A DNA stretch of 64,000 bases, taken from NCBI GenBank assembly GCA_965221455.1, contig OZ244890.1, positions 2,356,001 through 2,420,000 of the forward strand, given 5' to 3'. The notes beneath the pieces are model-generated. The model made no database searches. It saw only the letters and a program-made list of their open reading frames with translations, and was not told the DNA's origin. Below, piece by piece: positions 26,851 to 35,980 of the stretch (positions are counted from its first letter, which is position 1; the number at the start of each line of letters is the position of its first letter). Both the position numbers and the translations under genes were made by a program. The DNA comes from SMWN01 sp965221455 (lineage in GTDB: Bacteria; Pseudomonadota; Gammaproteobacteria; Eutrophobiales; Eutrophobiaceae).

Positions 26851-27270
26851 TATTATGGACAGACGCCGGATATTGGTACGAGTTTTACTCAAGTACGTGT
26901 GCATTACGACTCAAGCGTGGTGGAGTTTGTGCGCGAGTCGAATGTGTATAGCATACCGAATGTTTTTGTAACGCCTTCTCCTGGTTCACATTTTAACCCG
27001 AATAGGCCGGAGACGAGAGATCCTGCCGGGGGTCCTGATATGGATGATGGTGTCGCTGCAACCGACCGGGTTATTTTTCCGGGTTGGGCCGCTATTACCC
27101 TTGGTCCGAACACCTTACGGCCTACACCCCTGCGGCTTTTTTCAGCTACTTTTAATTGGGTGGGGACCGGTGCCAGTAGCACCATACTCGCGCTTGGTTT
27201 TGTCAATGCTAATACTTTAGACGATGATCCTGTAGGACTTAATGTCGTGGTACTGGCTCCCTCTCCCTGA
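26497..27270 (+). CDS. Small secreted protein with cohesin-like domain
   Basis: 257 residues from the GTG at 26497; an ATG at 26617 would give 217 residues with a tidier signal peptide (LRIILFFSLFFSAAVQSQ). The mature part has a beta-sandwich look: GEFTVDVYYG, then FTQVRVHYDSSVVEFVRES, then RVIFPGWAAI, then LRLFSATFNWV and TILALGFVNAN. The pattern 'xVxVxYDxSVVEFV ... LFxxTFxV ... A' is the one I associate with cohesins, the receptors for dockerins. Cohesin identity is an inference from pattern; a generic carbohydrate-binding or Ig-like fold is possible. It sits 55 bp behind a gene ending in two dockerin-like domains. No anchor or dockerin of its own is seen. Confidence 0.6.
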   Translation: MNLCRWFNLLFGWITNVARCREDGRPKVYWSLLLLLPSRLMGLWLKSWGLTVPGKNLDDFLRIILFFSLFFSAAVQSQSVNIEQTVWGISGGSPTPTAIPTMDSTLDNTDAGEFTVDVYYGQTPDIGTSFTQVRVHYDSSVVEFVRESNVYSIPNVFVTPSPGSHFNPNRPETRDPAGGPDMDDGVAATDRVIFPGWAAITLGPNTLRPTPLRLFSATFNWVGTGASSTILALGFVNANTLDDDPVGLNVVVLAPSP

Positions 27271-27799
27271 TCCAGATTTGCTATCTTCGGTCATGCTGGC
27301 GGTTACGGAAGGCGGTACTGAGCTTTAGCGAGTGTCAAAAACTCTATGTCTGATGCGAGGAAGCGCCATTATTCATGAGCTTTCCAAAAGGATAAAAGTC
27401 GGTGACGGGTTTATCAACAGAACCGTCCTCCAATCAGAAAATCATCATTAAACGAGATTAAATGCTGCGTCAGGATGAGGCAAGACATTGACATGAGGGG
27501 TGAGCTTGCGAATGCCTGATTGAGTCGTGCAATTCAGTGAGTGGTATAAAGCATTCGTCTTACCTGCGCCGGGTAATGTAAATTGGACACAGTCGCGGTG
27601 CCGTCGCCGTTTCGACAGTGGGTTTGTAAAATCATGGATAGCGTTTTACATTGAATGAACTGTACACTCTAACCAATAAAACTTGTTTTCCCCACGCTTC
27701 ACAGCCCCGAAATCGGCGATAGTGAGCAAAAAGTATGCGTGCAAATTGACAGCAATCATCATCTATTTATAATTTAGTTGCGGAGGAAAGAGGAGATTT
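27271..27799. other. Intergenic region with short gene fragments
   Basis: Just after the cohesin-like stop, the plus strand reads SSVMLAVTEGGTEL before a stop, resembling the first strand of a Calx-beta module. On the minus strand about 27448-27620 is open and reads LPGAGKTNALYHS, which could be a P-loop scrap, with no start and no recognisable family. The last 30 bp hold the ribosome site (GAGGAAAGAGG) of the Rieske gene. No complete gene is visible. Confidence 0.4.
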
Positions 27800-28972
27800 A
27801 TGTCATCACAAAAACAATCATCCGGTCAGCGGATGTTTCATAAGCTCCCCGTTGTTGCCTACACATCTCAGAGTTGGTTTCAACACGAGCAGGAAGCAAT
27901 CTTTTCCAACACATGGCGCTATGCCGGCTTCGCCGAAGACGTTGCCGAGCCAGGACAGTTTATCTCTGTACAAGCGGGATTAAACAATATTTTTATTGTC
28001 ATGGGACGAGACCGACGCCTGCGAGCTTTTCACAATATATGCCGTCATCGCGGTACCCAGCTTTTACGCGCCGTCGGCAAAACACAAAAAGCCATTACTT
28101 GTCCCTACCATGACTGGACGTACGATTTGGAAGGCAATCTTGTTTCCGTGCCGGAAGAGAAAAAAGAATTTGCGCAAATTGATAAATCCTGTCTGGGCTT
28201 AAAACCGGCGACAGTTGATATATGGCGCTCCATGCTATTTGTCCATCCCGATCCTCGGGCGGAGTCTATCGTTAACTGGTTTGGCGATATTGAACCCCAT
28301 TTGGGATCCCACCGCGTGGAAGATCTGGTGGAATATCCGGATGCTGCAACGGCGCACACTATCAATGCGAACTGGAAAATTGTCGTTGAGAATTATATTG
28401 ATGTCTATCACCTGTCGCATTTACATACCGGCACATTATTTATGTACGACCATGCCAGGGCGAAATACGGATTTATAGGTCCCCATTATGCTTTTTGGGA
28501 ACCGCTGTCGCCGGAATATGAAGACAATATTGAAGCAAGAAGTCCGATGCCACTCATATTGGAGAAGGATAAACTATGCGCATCCGTGCCGATGCTGTTT
28601 CCGGGCCTGGGTTTGTCAGAGACGGAAAATAGCTGGTCTATTTTTCATATTGTTCCACTTGCGCCCGATTTAACCGAAGTTAAAACGCGCACACGGGTGA
28701 AAAACGATTCCGAGCGGGCATTCTCCAGACAAAGTACGCGCTCGGCGGATTTCTGGTCAAAAAGCGTGACCGGCAAATATCCGTATGACAAAAACACCCC
28801 CGACGACCCCCTCACTTCAGGCGATTTCATGGCCGAAGATGTCTATGTATGTGAACGTCAACAACAATCCATGCGCAGCCCGTATTTTAAAGTCGGACCG
28901 GCGTCAAAAGGCGAAAGCCCAGTTATTAGACATCAGGAGATCGTGCTGGATTATTTAGGGTTGGATAAATAA
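27800..28972 (+). CDS. Rieske [2Fe-2S] non-heme iron oxygenase, alpha subunit
   Basis: The 390-residue protein has the Rieske ligands C81-x-H83 (CRHRG) and C101-x2-H104 (CPYHDW). The mononuclear iron site lies in ENYIDVYHLSHLH with D201, H204 and H209; an acidic residue in AEDVYVCERQQ probably completes the facial triad. This is the oxygenase part of ring-hydroxylating or N-demethylating systems; the family includes glycine betaine, stachydrine and carnitine oxygenases as well as aromatic dioxygenases, so the substrate cannot be assigned. The stop codon immediately precedes the ATG of the reductase, forming a two-gene operon. A strong ribosome site supports the start. No beta subunit is present. 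Intact. Confidence 0.9.
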   Translation: MSSQKQSSGQRMFHKLPVVAYTSQSWFQHEQEAIFSNTWRYAGFAEDVAEPGQFISVQAGLNNIFIVMGRDRRLRAFHNICRHRGTQLLRAVGKTQKAITCPYHDWTYDLEGNLVSVPEEKKEFAQIDKSCLGLKPATVDIWRSMLFVHPDPRAESIVNWFGDIEPHLGSHRVEDLVEYPDAATAHTINANWKIVVENYIDVYHLSHLHTGTLFMYDHARAKYGFIGPHYAFWEPLSPEYEDNIEARSPMPLILEKDKLCASVPMLFPGLGLSETENSWSIFHIVPLAPDLTEVKTRTRVKNDSERAFSRQSTRSADFWSKSVTGKYPYDKNTPDDPLTSGDFMAEDVYVCERQQQSMRSPYFKVGPASKGESPVIRHQEIVLDYLGLDK

Positions 28973-30010
28973 ATGGCGTTTCACGCTCTGGAAGTTAAGC
29001 ACGCTGAATCTCTCATTGACGGCAACGCGAAAATGCTCGCCCTGGCGATACCCGCAGACTTGCATTGGCAGGCGGGGCAACATATAACACTGCGGTTTGC
29101 ATTAGACGGCGAAGAACATCGCCGTTCCTATTCGATATGCAACCCGCCCGGTGCCGATACCTTAAATGTTACCGTCAAGCGCGTTAAGGGTGGGCTTGTC
29201 TCTAATCATATCAACGATAACATCGGCGTCGGTGACCGTGTTGATGTGATGGAACCCTTTGGAGGGTTTTGCCTCAATCCCGATGCCAAACAACGTCGCA
29301 CCTATTATTTCTTCGCTGCGGGTTCAGGCATCACGCCACTGTTTGCGATGTTGCAGGCGGTGTTAGCGGACGAACCGCACTCGGCAGTTTGTTTGATTTA
29401 CGGCAATCAGACGCAAAAAACCATTGTCTTCAAAGATGAACTAGACCGGCTGATGCAACAATATCCGACACGCCTGACATGTTTGCATGTGCTTTCAGAC
29501 GCCTCGTGGTTCTCCGGACTGACCCCATGGCGCAGTGGTAGAATTGACCAGGACGCCGTTGCCACGCTGTTTGACGAACATCCTCCTTATGCACAGGACA
29601 CGCAGTATTATATTTGCGGACCGGGAGCAATGAATCGCACGGTGAGTGATATTTTACGGGGGCTTGACGTGCCGCAGACACGTATTCATAGCGAAAGTTA
29701 CGGCGAGGCGACGGCGACGGATAACACCATCAATGGCGTTGACGCCATCGCGACAATCTCACTGTCCGGTAAAACGCATAAAATCAATATCACCGCCGCA
29801 CAAACCGTGCTGGAGGCGGTACTTGCGGCGGGTCTGGAGCCGCCGTTCTCATGTCAGTCGGGAATATGCGGCGCGTGCCAGGCACAGTGTGAGAAGGGGG
29901 CGGTGGCAATGCGTACAAGAATGGCACTGGATGATGATGAAATAAAGAAAGGAGCTGTTTTAACCTGCCAGTCGGTGGCGACAACGCCGGAAATTAAAAT
30001 CGTCTACTGA
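28973..30010 (+). CDS. FAD/[2Fe-2S] oxidoreductase partner of the Rieske oxygenase
   Basis: 345 residues with three domains in order: FAD-binding barrel (RRSYSICNPPG), NAD-binding domain (FFAAGSGITPLFAML and YYICGPGAMN), and a C-terminal plant-type ferredoxin with C294-x4-C299-x2-C302 and C332. This is the order of PaaE/HmpX/GbcB-type reductases that pass electrons from NAD(P)H to a Rieske oxygenase. It starts at the base after the oxygenase stop, so the two are translationally coupled. It converges with the DUF2141 gene, overlapping its end by 7 bp. Confidence 0.92.
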   Translation: MAFHALEVKHAESLIDGNAKMLALAIPADLHWQAGQHITLRFALDGEEHRRSYSICNPPGADTLNVTVKRVKGGLVSNHINDNIGVGDRVDVMEPFGGFCLNPDAKQRRTYYFFAAGSGITPLFAMLQAVLADEPHSAVCLIYGNQTQKTIVFKDELDRLMQQYPTRLTCLHVLSDASWFSGLTPWRSGRIDQDAVATLFDEHPPYAQDTQYYICGPGAMNRTVSDILRGLDVPQTRIHSESYGEATATDNTINGVDAIATISLSGKTHKINITAAQTVLEAVLAAGLEPPFSCQSGICGACQAQCEKGAVAMRTRMALDDDEIKKGAVLTCQSVATTPEIKIVY

Positions 30011-30468
30011 CCAAAATAGCGCATATCAATCGAGATATTGTCGAGTGTTTTTTCATAAGTAAAAGACGCTTCCTGAAATACAGGCACCGACAAAACGCCG
30101 ACATTATTTGAAAATCCGTAACCCACGGGCGGCGATCCCGAATTGATTTCCACATCGCTGTTTTCATTCTCATCATGGTACACCATGACAGCGTAACGCG
30201 TGGCGTCCGTAAAGCTCCCCAAAGCAATATCAATGTCGCCTTTTTTCGCGGGGACACGCACATAGGCCTGGAAGTCAGCCTGGAAAATCTTTTCAGTATC
30301 TTGCATCACTTGTTCAAACTGTACGGCATCATCAAAGACATGTACGTGAATCACTCCTTCGGCATTACGGATGTTTTGAATATTGAGCGTCAAAACGTCT
30401 CCCGCATGCAGTGACACCGTCCCAATGCTCAACAATACACAGAGCTTGAATGCGATAATGCGAACCAT
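30004..30468 (-). CDS. DUF2141 domain secreted protein
   Basis: 154 residues with an N-terminal signal peptide (ending VSLHAGD) and a single beta-rich DUF2141-like domain: LTLNIQNIRNAEGVIHVHVFD, then VMVYHDENENSDVEIN, then PPVGYGFSNN. DUF2141 proteins are periplasmic or outer-surface proteins of unknown function. The gene is the second of a leftward pair, its start following the small membrane protein gene directly. Confidence 0.8.
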   Translation of the reverse strand: MVRIIAFKLCVLLSIGTVSLHAGDVLTLNIQNIRNAEGVIHVHVFDDAVQFEQVMQDTEKIFQADFQAYVRVPAKKGDIDIALGSFTDATRYAVMVYHDENENSDVEINSGSPPVGYGFSNNVGVLSVPVFQEASFTYEKTLDNISIDMRYFGQ

Positions 30469-30741
30469 CTACAAAAACTTCTCTATCACCGGCCACGATC
30501 TCCAGAATTCGTAATAGGTATAATACACACCCAACACAAACCACATGGTGAAGATAATCCAGAATAAAACCGGTGCTTCATCGCGATCAATATTTTCAAC
30601 CAAAAAAACATTGTGAGTGAAAAGTGAATGTATTGAAAAAAAGATAAATAACAGACCCCATACCCAATATTGTTCAAAAATAGTTGCGGTCAGTAGTACG
30701 ATGAGTGCGGCGATTGTGCGCTTGTATTTTATATTGCTCAT
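30469..30741 (-). CDS. Small integral membrane protein
   Basis: About 90 residues from the ATG at 30741, which has GGGAAAGG just upstream; in-frame ATGs at 30753 and 30822 are alternatives. Three hydrophobic segments are visible (IAALIVLLTATIF, VWGLLFIFFSIHSLF, LFWIIFTMWFVLGVYY). The next gene (DUF2141) starts directly after its stop, indicating an operon. No family is recognised. Confidence 0.6.
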   Translation of the reverse strand: MSNIKYKRTIAALIVLLTATIFEQYWVWGLLFIFFSIHSLFTHNVFLVENIDRDEAPVLFWIIFTMWFVLGVYYTYYEFWRSWPVIEKFL

Positions 30742-31403
30742 AACCTTTCCCATTATATCAAAACATCTGTATCCAGCAATCAGAAGCACACAGCGCAGCA
30801 CCATCCACGTGATGTAATACAAGGAGCAACGCTCTCATGAGTTCTGAAATAAGATGAAGAGCAATGGAATATTGACCAAAATTACAACGGCCTGGCTGGA
30901 ACCACAGATAGAGTAGGGCGGCTATCGATCACAGTGGTCAATGCCTTGATTAACAGCGGGGCGGCGTATCAATGCGCACACCCCGCACCGCTGCCGTCGA
31001 TATAAACGGCAAAAACCGGCATTTGACCGGGCCTGTTATTACCCGGCGTTTTCGCATTGCAAACAGGGGCGTGGTTTATATCCTGTCGGCAAATCCGGCA
31101 TGCATCACCGGTTCTAATCTCATCCGGGTAATACCAACGGCGGCGCGTGCCTGGGCGGGCTGTTGCGTTTGCGGGATTGTGGTTTTTGGCGGCGCCGGGC
31201 AAAGATGGCATCCACATCGGCGATTGGCTGACACTCACCTGTTCGGTTTTTATCGCTTGGCATTTGCCGGATTTCAGGGTTTTTTATTTTACTTCCTCTC
31301 CCGCACAGCGGCGGCTTTATTTGTATCGCCCATTTTATCGTATAACCCCGCCGAGTTATTACGGGTGGTTTTAGTATATGGAGGGTCTTTTCCCGGTGCC
31401 GAT
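30742..31403. other. Region without recognisable genes
   Basis: Open frames exist on both strands but none has a ribosome site, a signal or a family motif. On the minus strand the sequence beyond the TPR remnant (from 31403 downward) may be its degraded continuation. I see no convincing gene. Confidence 0.35.
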
Positions 31404-31678
31404 TCATGTATCGCCTTGGTCGCGATACGACAATGCCAGGTTATTTAGCGAAGTCGCCGTGTCCGGATGGTTTGGGCCTTTTTCCATTTCGGCGAGGGTA
31501 AGTACTTTTTTCGCCGGTTTGCTTGCTTTGGCGTATTCGTCCCGCTTATGGAAAGTGCAAGCACTTCCTGGTCGAGAATTCCCCATTCCCCGACGTGCGC
31601 CGTCGGGATTTGCGGCAGGGCGAAGATGGCGCAAAGCAATATGAGCGGAACCCAGCGTGAAAAGGCGGTGATAGACAT
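31404..31678 (-). pseudogene. Frameshifted remnant of a secreted TPR (kinesin-light-chain-type) protein
   Basis: From 31678 leftward one frame codes a signal peptide (MSITAFSRWVPLILLCAIF) up to about GILDQEVLALS. A second frame then continues with YAKASKPAKKVLTLAEMEKG and HPDTATSLNNLALSYRDQGD, the consensus of KLC-type tetratricopeptide repeats. A single frameshift near 31550 joins them. The second frame stops at 31404, after one repeat, so the gene is both shifted and truncated. Confidence 0.65.
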
Positions 31679-31870
31679 TCGGGCGTTCTAACCGATCCTT
31701 TCGTTGTTTGTATTATTTTCGCCTCTTGATTTATTGTCATTCCCGCATAGGTGCAAATGACGTGAATCGGGTTATTTCTTTGTGGCGAGGTTGTGAAGTA
31801 GATATCTCGTTTGCCGCAAGCGGTCGTATTTTCTTGATTAGGAAGGCGGTTGTGCGCCAGAGGAGGGATG

Positions 31871-32794
31871 TCATTCCCCGTCTATATTGGCGTATTTTTG
31901 AAAGTCGCCGTGGGTGATTGTGCCGTAGAGTATTCCGGTGCCGGCGATGATGTTTTTTATGCCGCGCCGCAGGGTTTTGCGCCCTGATACCAATGACAGG
32001 GTGCAGTAGAAAACGCCTTTGGCGGTTCTGATGATGCCTTTTGGCAAAAAGCGGGCGGCTGTTGCGAGTCTGCCGTCGGTTTTGCGGTGTGATAATACAT
32101 AACCGGTTTGCCGTTGCCATTGTGTTTGGCAGTGATTGGCGAGTGTGAGTCGTGCGGGATGGGTTTTTGCGCTTGCTTTGGCTTTGCCGGTAGTGGCGCA
32201 AACAAAACCTTTCAGCATTGCGCGGCGGCTGAAATCGTAATCTTCCGCGCCGGTTTGATTGAAGCATTCGTCAAAGCGCAAGTCGGCAAAAACTCGCGCT
32301 TTCATCAACAGTAGATTGGTCGGGAAACCGGCTTTGCTTATTTTTGCGTTTTCGTCGAGTTGTATTTTGGAGGGACGCACCCACCATGGCACTTTGTTGT
32401 CGGGATAGATATCTACAACATAACCGCCGATGGCGTCGGCCCCGGTTTTGTGCAAACCATCGGCGAGTGCGCATAGCCAGTTGTCATCAACGGTTTGGTC
32501 GTCGTCGCAAAAAGCCAGATATGCGGCGTTTGCGCTGATCACTTCGGTCAGGGCACGGTTGCGGACGGAGGAAAGTCCGCGCTGCGGTTCGCAAATATAG
32601 CGGGCGGCAAAAGGAAACTGCATGGCGGCGACGACATCCCGTGCGCTTTTGTCGGCATCGTTATCCAGCACGATAAGTTGTGCTTCACAGCCCGAAGGAA
32701 TGCGCGTTTTTGTCAAAGAGCGCAGGCATTCGCCAAGCATTTGTGGACGCAGGCAAGTCGGTACGCAAATGACGATTAACTCGTGAGCGGTCAT
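31871..32794 (-). CDS. Glycosyltransferase family 2
   Basis: 307 residues with a GT-A fold layout: IVICVPTCLRPQMLGECL, then QLIVLDNDAD, then RGLSSVRNRAL, and the metal-binding FCDDDQTVDDNWL. A conserved acceptor-side motif follows (TGAEDYDFSRR). Such enzymes move a sugar from a nucleotide donor to a glycan or lipid. A paralogue, broken by a stop codon, lies at 35981-36802. The gene is leftward, isolated from the rightward glycan genes, and ends beside the IS3 debris. Confidence 0.88.
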   Translation of the reverse strand: MTAHELIVICVPTCLRPQMLGECLRSLTKTRIPSGCEAQLIVLDNDADKSARDVVAAMQFPFAARYICEPQRGLSSVRNRALTEVISANAAYLAFCDDDQTVDDNWLCALADGLHKTGADAIGGYVVDIYPDNKVPWWVRPSKIQLDENAKISKAGFPTNLLLMKARVFADLRFDECFNQTGAEDYDFSRRAMLKGFVCATTGKAKASAKTHPARLTLANHCQTQWQRQTGYVLSHRKTDGRLATAARFLPKGIIRTAKGVFYCTLSLVSGRKTLRRGIKNIIAGTGILYGTITHGDFQKYANIDGE

Positions 32795-32842
32795 TGTCTT
32801 TGCAGATATATCATAAAAGTAACAAGGAGCAAATTACCCTCA

Positions 32843-33004
32843 TTATTCTCGCATAAGCGGTGTCGTGTTGCCAAAAAAGTTATCCAAACCCACAGGCATC
32901 TGCCCTTCACATTCTTGTTTCAGTTGTTTTAGCCAACGCCGCATGGTGGTTTCGCCTGGTTCAAGCGTTCTATAGGCCTCGGTGATGGAATCGTCTGGGT
33001 CCAG
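32843..33004 (-). pseudogene. IS3-family OrfA fragment
   Basis: The minus strand reads SITEAYRTLEPGETTMRRWL followed by KQLKQECEGQ, the second half of an IS3 OrfA helix-turn-helix, then a short tail to a TAA at 32843. Upstream (33005-33170) scattered transposase-like codons occur with stops. No ends or OrfB are found. Confidence 0.6.
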
Positions 33005-33288
33005 GACTCATCTCGCGGTTCCTGATTTAATTTCAGGGTTTAATTCTTTTCCTTGCAGCGTTGTTTTACCTCTTCAATTAGTGCATGCTGATTCCTGTCG
33101 GTTGGGATAACTTTTTTGGCAACACGACAAGTGGGTTTTGCTCAGCCTTACCTGGCAAAAGAAAGGAGTCTCCTTGAACAGGGTGTCAAAACACGCCTGC
33201 CAAAGTGGATGACGGAATGCCCGTGCTTTGCGCAGGAATGAAGGAAAGAAAATGTAAATGACAGAAAATAGCGTAAATATTGATCCAA

Positions 33289-33536
33289 ATGGTTTATGAC
33301 TACAACAACATTTTCGCCAGGATATTGCGTAGCGGGGTGCCGTGCGAAAAGGTATATGAAAGCGGGCATCGCCTTGCTTTTCGCGATATCAACCCGCAGG
33401 CCCTGGCGCATTTACCCCTTATTTCTGAAGGTAAATACCAAAACTTTGCCGCACAGGGCGCGGTGCGAATCAGGAAATCTCGCACTTACACATCCACACC
33501 GGAGGAGGCGCCAATCTCGGTAGTGTGCTGCCGTCA
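33289..33536 (+). pseudogene. Internally deleted, frameshifted HIT-family (HinT-like) gene
   Basis: The ATG at 33289 opens a HinT-like N-terminus (IFARILRSGVPCEKVYESG, then LAFRDINPQA). About 50 residues on, the middle of the domain is missing. In another frame from 33471 the C-terminal histidine triad appears (QEISHLHIHTGGGANLGSVL). HIT proteins are nucleotide phosphoramidases of about 110-120 residues; about 35 residues are lost here. The C-terminal frame runs in phase into the glycosyltransferase that follows. Confidence 0.75.
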
Positions 33537-34658
33537 ATGATGCCGTCGATACTTGTGGACTGTGGGCATATTGGCAATGCGCGTTCCGGGTTAGGGCAGG
33601 TTGCGATTCAATATGCGAGGGCGGTAATACCGGCGGTAAGCGGCGAGTTTACTATGCGTTTTTTGGTGCATCCGCGATTTGGCGAAATACGGCGAGCGGC
33701 GGCGGGAGCGGAATGCGTATCGCCGCATTTTACGACGGAAGGGGCGGGGCGGGCGATAATGCGCTTGTTCAACAAGGAATACCGCCGCCATGCATACACC
33801 AAGACCGGCCACGCCTTGCGCCATGCGATTCACCGCAACCACTATGAGATACCAAAAGCGGACGATGCGCCTTTTGTGCTGACGATACACGACATGTATT
33901 TTATGGACGACACGCCGAAGCGGCGCGAGCAAACGGCACAGACATTAAATCTTCTGCAACAAAGCGTCAGCCGTGCGAGCGTAATCGGTTTCATATCGGA
34001 ATATGCGCGTCAAGCGGCGGCGGCGCATTTGGATTTTGGCGATGCCGAACAAGTGGTTATCCACAACGGCGTAAACAAACCGCTGCATCCGCAAAAACCA
34101 AAATGGTATTCGCAACTTCCCGAAAGTGAAACCCGCCCGTTTTTGTTTTCGGTTGCACAAATAGTGCCGTCAAAAAACTACGCGATAATGCCGCCGGTAA
34201 TGCGCCATTTGCCGCAAATGAATTTGATACTTGCCGGCGTAAAAAAGAAATATTACGCCCCTCAAGTAGAACAAACCGCCCGCGCCGAAAAAGTCGCCGA
34301 CCGCGTAATACTGCCGGGCATTATCAGCGAGAACGAAAAGGCATGGTTATTGCAACATTGCGCCGGTTTTGTTTTTCCGTCAATGCGCGAGGGTTTTGGA
34401 ATGCCGATAATAGAAGCGATGCATTTTGGAAAACCGGTATTTTGTTTTGCCAACACCGCCCTGCCCGAAATCGGCGGCGATTATGCCTATTATTGGTGCG
34501 ATGATTCTCCCAAAGCGATGGCGGAACTAATCCAAACCACTTTGGCAAACGAAACGGAAAACAACAAATCTGCCCGCCAACAATGGGCGGCAAAATTCAA
34601 TTGGCAAAACAACACCAAAGAATATATCAAAATCTACCGCAAACTTTTACAACAATGA
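33537..34658 (+). CDS. Glycosyltransferase family 4
   Basis: About 373 residues from the ATG at 33537 (or 33540). The N-terminal acceptor half has GNARSGLGQVAIQYARAV; the C-terminal GT-B donor half has FSVAQIVPSKNY and the GT4 signature FPSMREGFGMPIIEAM with the expected Glu residues. It is retaining-type chemistry in glycan or LPS assembly by family. The HIT remnant runs into it in frame. It overlaps the start of the next, broken, methyltransferase gene by 4 bp, suggesting a former operon. Intact. Confidence 0.88.
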   Translation: MMPSILVDCGHIGNARSGLGQVAIQYARAVIPAVSGEFTMRFLVHPRFGEIRRAAAGAECVSPHFTTEGAGRAIMRLFNKEYRRHAYTKTGHALRHAIHRNHYEIPKADDAPFVLTIHDMYFMDDTPKRREQTAQTLNLLQQSVSRASVIGFISEYARQAAAAHLDFGDAEQVVIHNGVNKPLHPQKPKWYSQLPESETRPFLFSVAQIVPSKNYAIMPPVMRHLPQMNLILAGVKKKYYAPQVEQTARAEKVADRVILPGIISENEKAWLLQHCAGFVFPSMREGFGMPIIEAMHFGKPVFCFANTALPEIGGDYAYYWCDDSPKAMAELIQTTLANETENNKSARQQWAAKFNWQNNTKEYIKIYRKLLQQ

Positions 34659-35269
34659 AAACAGAAAAACCAATGCCGAAAACGGCAAGGAATCTGCTTT
34701 GGAAATTCCACGATACTTGTTTGCGACCAGCGGCGTTTTCTATTGCGCGAATTGCCAAAGGGCGGCGTTGGTTGCAAACTCGGCGTTTGGAAAGGCGAAT
34801 TTTCCGCGCTCATTCTTGCGATGACCGCGCCCTCGCGTTTGTATCTAATTGACCCTTGGCTATATCAACCGGTTTTGGGATATGAAATATTTGGCGGTGC
34901 TATCGCCAAATCGCAAACCGATATGAACGATATCCATAAATCGGTGCGCGATAAATTCGCGGGCGATTCGCGAGTGCATATTCTCCCTAAAAAAGCGCGG
35001 ATATTTCGGCGCAAGATATACCCGATGGCAGTTTGGATTGGATATACATTGACGGCATCCACGAATACGATGACGCCCTCGCCGACTTGGGACTTGCAGC
35101 GCAAAAGTGCAAACCGAATGCGATTATTTGCGGCGATGATTATGGCGTTTTATTTGGCAACCAAACCGAGCCAGAGGTAAGCCGCACCGCTGCCGATTTT
35201 CTTTCCGCAAACCCCCATCGCGAATTGAAATGGGTAAAGAAAAATCAATTTTTCATTGGCCCGCGTTAA
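34655..35269 (+). pseudogene. SAM-dependent methyltransferase with two frameshifts
   Basis: Three frames must be joined. The first gives MKTEKPMPKTARNLLWKFHD. The second gives the SAM-binding loop LPKGGVGCKLGVWKGEFSAL and LYLIDPWLYQ. The third gives LDWIYIDGIHEYDDALADLG and ICGDDYG. Together these match class I methyltransferases of the Methyltransf_24 type found in polysaccharide loci. The frameshifts fall near 34750 and 35025. Its ATG overlaps the preceding glycosyltransferase stop. Confidence 0.75.
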
Positions 35270-35276
35270 CTTGACA

Positions 35277-35980
35277 ATGACAAATAAACACAACAAAAGC
35301 CCGTTAACTTTGGCGGATATCGCCGAGCCGCGCCCAAGTAGCAAAGGCGGCGGAAATATCGCTTTCCGGTTGCGGCGCGCTTGCCGCAGATTAATGCTGG
35401 CAATATTCCCGCGCAAAATGACACGCCAATTTGTGCGCGGCGGTTTGCATTATAAATTAGACGGAATGGGAATGAACTCCCGCTTGTTTGGAGATGGACA
35501 CTGGGAACCAAAACAAATTGAGTATTTTTTTAACACGGCGCGGGAGCGCGGCGCGAATGTGTTTTTAGATGCCGGCGCAAATATCGGCTATTATAGTTTG
35601 CTGGCGGCACGACTCGGTATTTTTGACGAAATACACGCGCTTGAACCTGAACCCGAAACTTACCAAAAACTACTTTGGCATATCAGCGCAAATAAATTTG
35701 ACAGCAAAATAACGCTGCAAGCGATACCATCCGAACAATGCACATACTTAACGGGCAAATCATCGCGCACAATGCCGCCACAAGCGGCACTAATATTATT
35801 GCCGTTAAACCACTGGACGCTTTGTTTGACTTTCGCGGAAAAAATATCGCTATGAAACTGGATATAGAAGGACATGAAATTGAGGCAATTAAAGGCGCGG
35901 AGCAACTACGCGCACATAATCGCATATTTTTGCAAGTGGAAGTTTGGTCTCATCGTGTTGATACCATCTACGCGCTAATG
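35277..35980 (+). pseudogene. FkbM-family methyltransferase, frameshifted and truncated
   Basis: The first frame carries FLDAGANIGYYSLLAARLG and HALEPEPETYQKL, the SAM motif of FkbM methyltransferases. Near 35740 the frame shifts, and AVKPLDALFDFRGKNIAMKL and DIEGHEIEAIKGAEQL continue in another frame. At about 35980, after VWSHRVDTIYALM, homology switches in frame to a GT2 sequence, so the FkbM C-terminus is lost by a fusion deletion. Confidence 0.75.

Noticed and set aside
30972..31448. Plus-strand frame of 158 codons
   Set aside because: It lies opposite the TPR remnant, has mixed unnatural composition and no ribosome site or motif.
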